DNA from: CAZCCC01 sp964535715
GTDB taxonomy: Bacteria > Patescibacteriota > Patescibacteriia > Buchananbacterales > UBA6539
Direction: 5' to 3'
DNA length: 52,721 nt
Assembly: GCA_964535715.1 (NCBI GenBank)
Contig: CAZHUO010000006.1
Span: 1-52,721 of the forward strand
Both the position numbers and the translations under genes were made by a program. The notes beneath the pieces were generated by a model, which was given only the letters and a program-made list of their open reading frames with translations, was not told where the DNA came from and searched no databases. Below, one piece after another: positions 48,512-52,721 of this stretch; positions within the stretch are counted from its first letter, which is position 1; every line of letters begins with the position of its first letter.

Positions 48512-49255
48512 TTATTTTATTGCCTCAACTGTTAAACTTTCAAGCGGCAAGCCTTGATATTGTTGCTTGCCGATATCCTTATTTTCTCCTAAAATATTTA
48601 CTTTAAAGCCGGCATTTTTAATTATTTCAATATATTCATTCTTCATCAAAGCGCCGCCAACACAGCCGGCTATCAGCTTTTCATTGTTTTTCATTTCTTC
48701 TGAAAGTTGCCCAAGCAATACAATATCAGAAATATACATTTTTCCAACGGATTTTAAAACTCGATATGCTTCTTTAAATACTTTCAATTTGTCCGGTGCG
48801 AGATTTATTACGCAATTACTTATTATAACATCAATTGAGCTGTCATTAATCGGTAAATTTTCGATATCACCAAGCTTGAATTCAACATTTTTATAATTAT
48901 ACTTTTTGGCGTTTTCTTTTGCCTTTTTAATCATCTCTCTGGTCATGTCGACACCAATGACCTTTCCGCTTGATCCGACTTTTTTTGCCGCCAAAAACGC
49001 ATCAAAACCGGCGCCACTGCCCAAATCCAAAACAGTATCGCCTTTTTTTATTTTTCCTAAAGCAGTAGGGTTGCCACAACCGAGTCCAAGATTGGCTTTT
49101 GGTACAACATTTATTTCTGCATCTGAATAGCCGATGTTTTGTGAAATTTCCTGATTATTTTTACAGCCGCAACTGCACCCGCAGCCAATGTTTGAAGTCT
49201 TGGCTATTAAGCCATAGCTATCTTTTATAATCTTCTTTATTTTTTTTGAATTCAT
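48512..49255 (-). CDS. arsM: arsenite methyltransferase
   Basis: 247 aa. SAM-dependent methyltransferase that converts As(III) to methylarsenicals. Seen: SAM-binding VLDLGSGAGFDAFLAAKKVG and the three arsenic-binding cysteines of ArsM in GLGCGNP, SNCVINLAPDK and AGCVGGAL. Additional N-terminal Cys residues (CGCSCGC) are seen in many bacterial ArsM. I start at ATG 49255 (MNSKK) because it resembles other ArsM N termini and leaves a four-base gap after arsG; ATG 49273 would overlap arsG by 14 bases. It is the last gene of the ars operon and supplies methylarsenite for the ArsP-type exporter. Confidence 0.94.
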   Translation of the reverse strand: MNSKKIKKIIKDSYGLIAKTSNIGCGCSCGCKNNQEISQNIGYSDAEINVVPKANLGLGCGNPTALGKIKKGDTVLDLGSGAGFDAFLAAKKVGSSGKVIGVDMTREMIKKAKENAKKYNYKNVEFKLGDIENLPINDSSIDVIISNCVINLAPDKLKVFKEAYRVLKSVGKMYISDIVLLGQLSEEMKNNEKLIAGCVGGALMKNEYIEIIKNAGFKVNILGENKDIGKQQYQGLPLESLTVEAIK

Positions 49256-49259
49256 ATGT

Positions 49260-49979
49260 TTATAAATAAACAAATATTAACTCAGCTAAAGCAATAGAAT
49301 AATAAAATCCCGCCAATAGGAATATTAAAGCAACACAATATCTCATCACTTTTTCAACTTTTTGAACTATTTGAAACGCTTTGCCTACTTTCTGCATTGA
49401 AAAAGCAATAATGAAGGAAAAAATAATTACCGGCAGTCCGGTTCCAAGTGCAAACACCGGCGGAAGCAATAAACTTTCAGTTGTTTGCAAAACAAGCGGA
49501 ATCAATACACCGAAAAACAACACTCCGCTGTAAGGGCAAAAGGCCAACGCAAACAAAACTCCCAAAAGAACCGAGCCGATATAGCCTTTTTTGGCCAGCC
49601 ATTCTTTCAACTTTTCAATTTTTTGATTATTACCGCTGATTTTAATTTTAATTATGCCAAACATTATAAGGCCGATGATGATTAAAATCGGACCTAAAAC
49701 CTTGTCGCCCCAGCCCTGAAAAATTTTTGAAATTCGAAAAGATGACAAGCCAAAATAAATCAAAGTGGCCAAAGCAGTATAGCTTATCCCGCGTCCCAAA
49801 GTATAAAATAGGCCGTTTAATAAAGTACGTTTGGCGTTTTTGATTTCTTTGGAAATATAAGCAATGGCGGTAATATTAGTGGCTAAAGGACATGGACTAA
49901 TTGAAGTCAAAATGCCAAGCAAAAAAGCGGTTAGCAGGGGAATGTTATAATTGTCAATTAAAAAATTTATAAAATCCAT
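49260..49979 (-). CDS. ArsG-like permease (CcdA/DsbD membrane family)
   Basis: 239 aa with six to seven hydrophobic segments. The motifs ISPCPLATNITAIAYI and ALAFCPYSGVLFFGVL, each with a Cys-Pro, belong to the CcdA/DsbD-like family, and this form in ars operons is annotated as ArsG, an aromatic organoarsenical efflux or electron-transfer protein. The paired membrane cysteines could move electrons across the membrane to the ArsF-like partner. It is preceded four bases away by arsF. Substrate is known only for homologues. Confidence 0.78.
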   Translation of the reverse strand: MDFINFLIDNYNIPLLTAFLLGILTSISPCPLATNITAIAYISKEIKNAKRTLLNGLFYTLGRGISYTALATLIYFGLSSFRISKIFQGWGDKVLGPILIIIGLIMFGIIKIKISGNNQKIEKLKEWLAKKGYIGSVLLGVLFALAFCPYSGVLFFGVLIPLVLQTTESLLLPPVFALGTGLPVIIFSFIIAFSMQKVGKAFQIVQKVEKVMRYCVALIFLLAGFYYSIALAELIFVYL

Positions 49980-49983
49980 TTTT

Positions 49984-50445
49984 TTATTTTTCTAACAAAT
50001 TATTAATTTTATCTCTTAAATAATTTTTAAATTGGGTTTCGTTAGAGGTTAAGCGCCAAACAGTCGTGTCTTCTTGGATATTGTCTTTTCCGTCTTTAAT
50101 CACATTAATATAAAGAGCTGAGCCGCTGGCTTGAAATTTTTGTGCTAACTGCCTGTTTTCCGGCAAATCAACATTAATTTCTCTAAATTCTATTTTACCG
50201 TCACTTATTTCAGATTGAAAGTATTCAGTAACAGTTTTACCGGTTAATTTGCCGATGGCAATGCAGGTAGCACAGCGTTTTGTGACATGAAATAAGTAGA
50301 TTTGAATTTTTTCAGCTCCTTGGGCTGGTGATTGATCAGCCAAAACAGCTTTTGTTTTCGGCGAATCAATACTAGTAAAAGCCAAAAAAATTAACAGCAC
50401 TAATCCAATGCCAATTCCTAATCCAATAAAAATTTCTTTTTTCAT
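49984..50445 (-). CDS. ArsF-like thioredoxin-fold membrane-anchored protein
   Basis: 153 aa. One N-terminal transmembrane helix (about 5-25) and a thioredoxin-fold domain outside, with a CATC motif (C58, C61) in YLFHVTKRCATC and the partner strand AIGKLTGKTV. This fits the ArsF proteins found beside ArsG. The redox-active pair probably exchanges electrons with the membrane Cys residues of ArsG. It follows the ArsP-type permease by 12 bases in the same operon. Confidence 0.75.
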   Translation of the reverse strand: MKKEIFIGLGIGIGLVLLIFLAFTSIDSPKTKAVLADQSPAQGAEKIQIYLFHVTKRCATCIAIGKLTGKTVTEYFQSEISDGKIEFREINVDLPENRQLAQKFQASGSALYINVIKDGKDNIQEDTTVWRLTSNETQFKNYLRDKINNLLEK

Positions 50446-50457
50446 ATCCTGTAAAAA

Positions 50458-51441
50458 TTAAAATGCAAATGAATTGAAAAAATACCCAATTATCATAATG
50501 CCAATTAAAGTTACTACGATAAAAGCCGATAATAATTTCCAATTCATGGCTTTTTTAAGAATTAGAATACTGGGAATGGACAAAGTGACAGTGGCGGTCA
50601 TAAAGGCCAGGGAAGTCCCTAACGGCACGCCTTTGCCGGTCAGCGCCTCTACTACCGGGATTACACTTACTGAATTGGCGTATAAAGGAGCGCCTACTAT
50701 AGTTGCCAACGGCACTGACCACCAGCTTTCTATAGAAAGATATGTTTCAACAAAATCTTTCGGCACAAATCCGTGTATTAAAGCTCCCAAACCCACTCCT
50801 AAAAGAACATAAGGAAATAAGTTTTTGGAGATCAAAGCGCCGTCATGCCACCAAATTACAATTCTTTTTTTAAGCGGCACTGCCTGGCCGCCATTATCAT
50901 TAATTGCTTCTTGTTTGGTTTTGAATTTCAAGAAAGCCGGATTTACATTTTTATCCATTCGTAATTTTTGAATTATCATGCCCGCTAAAACGGCAATAGT
51001 TATGCCAAGGACATTATAAATGATCGTCATTTTTATTCCAAAAATAGACGGGAAGATAAATAGAGAAGCTTCATTTACCAACGGCGAAGCGATCAGAAAG
51101 GCAAAAGTTACGCCTAAAGGAATACCGGAGCTGACAAATCCAATAAAAAGGGGAATAGACGAGCAAGAACAAAATGGCGTTATTACTCCTAAAAAAGCAG
51201 CTAGCAGATAATCAAAACCATACCATTTTCTTTTAGTTAAAATATCCCGGATCTTTTCTATAGGAAAATAATATCTGATTATGGCCATTATGTAGTTAAT
51301 GACAACCAGCAAAATGCCGATTTTTATCGCATCATAGATAAAAAAGTTTATTGCATCTCCCCAGTAGGAATGAGGCGTAATAGAAAAAAATCTGTAGGTT
51401 GCAATGTCAGCGAATAATTGTATTGGGTAAAAAATATCCAT
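50458..51441 (-). CDS. arsP: ArsP-type organoarsenical permease (DUF318 family)
   Basis: 327 aa with about eight hydrophobic segments. The first signature, GVITPFCSCSSIPLFIGFVSSGIPLG, carries the vicinal Cys residues used to bind trivalent arsenic in ArsP. The mirrored second-half segment GAPLYANSVSVIPVVEALTGKGVPLGTSLAF is typical of the two-repeat permease family. ArsP exports methylarsenite, the product of ArsM in the same operon. It lies three bases from the thioredoxin-like gene. Confidence 0.87.
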   Translation of the reverse strand: MDIFYPIQLFADIATYRFFSITPHSYWGDAINFFIYDAIKIGILLVVINYIMAIIRYYFPIEKIRDILTKRKWYGFDYLLAAFLGVITPFCSCSSIPLFIGFVSSGIPLGVTFAFLIASPLVNEASLFIFPSIFGIKMTIIYNVLGITIAVLAGMIIQKLRMDKNVNPAFLKFKTKQEAINDNGGQAVPLKKRIVIWWHDGALISKNLFPYVLLGVGLGALIHGFVPKDFVETYLSIESWWSVPLATIVGAPLYANSVSVIPVVEALTGKGVPLGTSLAFMTATVTLSIPSILILKKAMNWKLLSAFIVVTLIGIMIIGYFFNSFAF

Positions 51442-51444
51442 ATT

Positions 51445-51753
51445 TTAGCAGCAACCTTTGCATGAACAGCCGCTTGCTGAATCATTTTTTGATTCTTTAA
51501 CTGAATATGTCTCAATCAGTTTTTTGATTTTTTCCACACTTGGCACGCTGCCGGCTAAAACAACTTGGCCGTTTATAGTCAAAACGGGTGAAGACATAAC
51601 ACCTATCTTAATAATCTCCTCAATATCAGTGACATACTCTGGTTTGATTGTTATTTTTAATTCCCCGGCCGCCTTTTGTGTTAGTTCAAATAATTTTTTG
51701 CATGATGGACAACCCGAGCCGAAGACTTGGATTTTTTCGATTTTATTTTTCAT
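51445..51753 (-). CDS. small thioredoxin-family protein of the ars operon
   Basis: 102 aa. Active-site motif GSGCPSC with C15 and C18, and the cis-Pro region MSSPVLTINGQVVLAGSVP of the small redox-active-disulfide (TM0996-like) branch of thioredoxins. The C terminus ends SGCSCKGCC, a Cys cluster probably able to bind As(III). It may reduce arsenate or hand arsenic to the permease. It overlaps arsR by 11 bases and precedes arsP by three. Confidence 0.85.
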   Translation of the reverse strand: MKNKIEKIQVFGSGCPSCKKLFELTQKAAGELKITIKPEYVTDIEEIIKIGVMSSPVLTINGQVVLAGSVPSVEKIKKLIETYSVKESKNDSASGCSCKGCC

Positions 51754-52060
51754 AAGTTTGAAGTAAATTTGTTAATATTAGGTTATATTTTTTAATATTT
51801 TTTTTATTAATAAAGTAATAAACATTAAGGCCTTTTTTACGAAAATCAATCAGCTTTGTATCTCTTAGAACTTTTAAATGACTGGAAACTAAATTTTGCG
51901 GTAAATCAAGCTGCTGCCAAATTTCACAAACACATCTATCACCCGTTCTAAGAAGGCAGAGTATTTTAAGGCGGTTTTCTTCGGCAATAATTTTTAAAAA
52001 TCCCGCCAGGTTAGTGAGGTTATTAATATTTTTTTTATCCAAACAGCATTTGTATTTCAT
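51743..52060 (-). CDS. arsR: ArsR/SmtB-family metalloregulator
   Basis: 105 aa winged helix-turn-helix repressor. The metal-sensing CVC lies in the recognition region (RCVCEIWQQLDLPQNLVSSHLKVLRD), matching the ELCVCDL motif of As(III)/Sb(III) sensors, and a CC pair near the N terminus may add a third ligand. It should repress the operon and release DNA on As(III) binding. A perfect 20-bp palindrome immediately upstream of its ATG contains the -10 box, so it autoregulates. First gene of the six-gene operon. Confidence 0.93.
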   Translation of the reverse strand: MKYKCCLDKKNINNLTNLAGFLKIIAEENRLKILCLLRTGDRCVCEIWQQLDLPQNLVSSHLKVLRDTKLIDFRKKGLNVYYFINKKNIKKYNLILTNLLQTYEK

Positions 52061-52080
52061 ATATCAATTTATATTGATAT
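52061..52080 (-). promoter_or_regulatory. ArsR-type operator overlapping the -10 box
   Basis: ATATCAAT-TTAT-ATTGATAT, a perfect palindrome with 8-bp arms, starts at the base next to the arsR ATG. On the minus strand TATAAA (52068-52073) lies in its centre, seven bases from the ATG, so a bound repressor would cover the promoter. Confidence 0.7.
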
Positions 52081-52142
52081 AGTTATCATAAAGAAGTTTT
52101 AAATTTATGTCAATTAAATAGCATTAACAATTATAAGTTAAC

Positions 52143-52172
52143 AAAAAATCAGCATGCTTGCGCTGATTTTTT
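52143..52172. terminator. terminator between the last gene and arsR
   Basis: AAAAAATCAGC (52143-52153) pairs with GCTGATTTTTT (52162-52172) around an eight-base loop. It ends the gene at 52206 and can act on both strands. Confidence 0.8.
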
Positions 52173-52205
52173 GCTTAAGTAAAAATTGGGGCTATTAGAA
52201 TTTAT

Positions 52206-52559
52206 TTACTTAAAATATTCAGCTGGAAATTTGAGCCAACCCAGTTTTACAATAATGATAATAATAAAAGTGTACAATACTGAAATTAGCAGGTCTTTTG
52301 CCAGATCTTTTTTGGAGTATTTATTTTTTTCTTCCGCAAATATTTCAGTTGCTCCCTTATGAAGCAGGGTAAAACCTAAGATATTTGTCAGCCAATAGCC
52401 GATTATCATAAAAGGTAAAAATAAATTTTTTGACAATAATCCGAATAGAAAGCCAAAAGCATAGGCAATTGGAATATTTATAAATAGGTCGTTCCAAAAT
52501 GAAAGAGGGGACAGCAAATATCCGACAGTCATTAATATTCCGATTTTTATTTTTTTCAT
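52206..52559 (-). CDS. small membrane protein of unknown function
   Basis: 117 aa with three hydrophobic segments: a helix near 6-20, a hydrophobic pair at about 28-65 with a Gly/Pro-containing turn, and a C-terminal helix (about 85-108). A conserved-looking LSPLSFWNDLFINIPIAYAFG suggests a pore- or enzyme-like membrane protein, but I cannot name the family. It is transcribed alone, with an extended -10 eight bases from the ATG, and ends before a strong terminator. No link to the arsenic operon is evident. Confidence 0.65.
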   Translation of the reverse strand: MKKIKIGILMTVGYLLSPLSFWNDLFINIPIAYAFGFLFGLLSKNLFLPFMIIGYWLTNILGFTLLHKGATEIFAEEKNKYSKKDLAKDLLISVLYTFIIIIIVKLGWLKFPAEYFK

Positions 52560-52567
52560 ATGTCTTT

Positions 52568-52576
52568 ATTATAACA
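52568..52576 (-). promoter_or_regulatory. extended -10 of the small membrane protein gene
   Basis: On the minus strand TGTTATAAT, eight bases before ATG 52559, the same near-leaderless arrangement as at cca and the radical SAM cluster. Confidence 0.5.
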
Positions 52577-52721
52577 AAAAAGTGCTTTTGGGGCTATTTA
52601 GGCGTAGTTTTCGATATGTGCCACTAGATTAGTAGAAAGTGTAATACGTGTGTGTACATTATTACAAATACCGTTTTCTATCCAATACCTTGGCAACACT
52701 TTGTTAAGATTTGGGCGGGCG

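Noticed and set aside
52600..52721. A second IS end at the right edge, from GTGTAATACGTGTG-like bases
   Set aside because: The similarity to the IS ends is too short and broken, and the sequence stops before any transposase codons. I see no gene in this stretch.
1..52721. CRISPR array
   Set aside because: No evenly spaced identical repeats of 23-40 bp with unique spacers were seen; the repeats found are dispersed hairpins or short tandem units.

Overview
The window is AT-rich bacterial DNA whose gene style fits a Candidate Phyla Radiation (Patescibacteria) genome. Signs are many short secreted or membrane-anchored proteins of unknown function, lamin-tail, cohesin-like and Gmad2 surface proteins, a stand-alone S23-type four-helix-bundle protein, a CcaA/PAP-type tRNA nucleotidyltransferase with an HD domain, and many small hairpin repeats. 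The lineage is inferred from gene style; no rRNA is present to confirm it. The standard bacterial code applies: TGA ends several well-delimited genes, one of them directly before a terminator.

Layout. 1-6.6 kb: possible IS remnant, hypothetical gene, cca, zinc-ribbon gene, a two-gene receiver/formyltransferase operon with a structured leader, a repeat-rich tRNA patch (tRNA-Ile(UAU), tRNA-Val(GAC)), a broken small gene and a degenerate DHH phosphoesterase. 6.9-11.7 kb: valS, tyrS, an IVS-like four-helix-bundle cassette and a CheY-like gene. 12-21.3 kb: glycosyltransferase with DUF2127 protein, coiled-coil protein, LTD protein, small lipoprotein, secreted protein, MFS carrier, cohesin-like surface protein, VIT-family transporter and Na+/Ca2+ antiporter. 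21.4-33.2 kb: an island of nine minus-strand genes, nearly all with strong Shine-Dalgarno sequences, encoding a vWA lipoprotein, LolD/MacB-like ABC ATPase, giant FtsX-like permease, membrane coiled-coil proteins, membrane AAA ATPase, M50-like HExxH membrane protein and a PD-(D/E)XK-like protein. 33.3-39.6 kb: Gmad2 protein, interrupted PEP-utiliser mobile domain, IS481-like element, triple winged-helix protein, HI0933-type flavoprotein and MgtC/DUF4010 protein.

39.7-47.9 kb: a plus-strand cluster of three B12-binding-type radical SAM proteins, two GNAT-fold proteins and a GH3-family adenylating enzyme; the last five genes overlap or nearly abut. It looks like a biosynthetic pathway of unknown product and is, with the vWA/ABC/AAA/M50 island, the best candidate for an undescribed system. 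About 600 bp of non-coding, highly structured sequence follows.

48.5-52.6 kb: an arsenic operon (arsR, thioredoxin-like, arsP-like permease, arsF-like, arsG-like, arsM) with an ArsR-type operator overlying the arsR -10 box, then a small membrane protein.

Two expression styles coexist. Several core genes (cca, valS, the DUF2127 gene, the first radical SAM gene, the last gene) have a -10 box 6-8 nt before ATG, suggesting leaderless mRNAs. Island and regulator genes have AGGAG-type ribosome sites. Short hairpin repeats are common, and one appears to have inserted in frame into valS.
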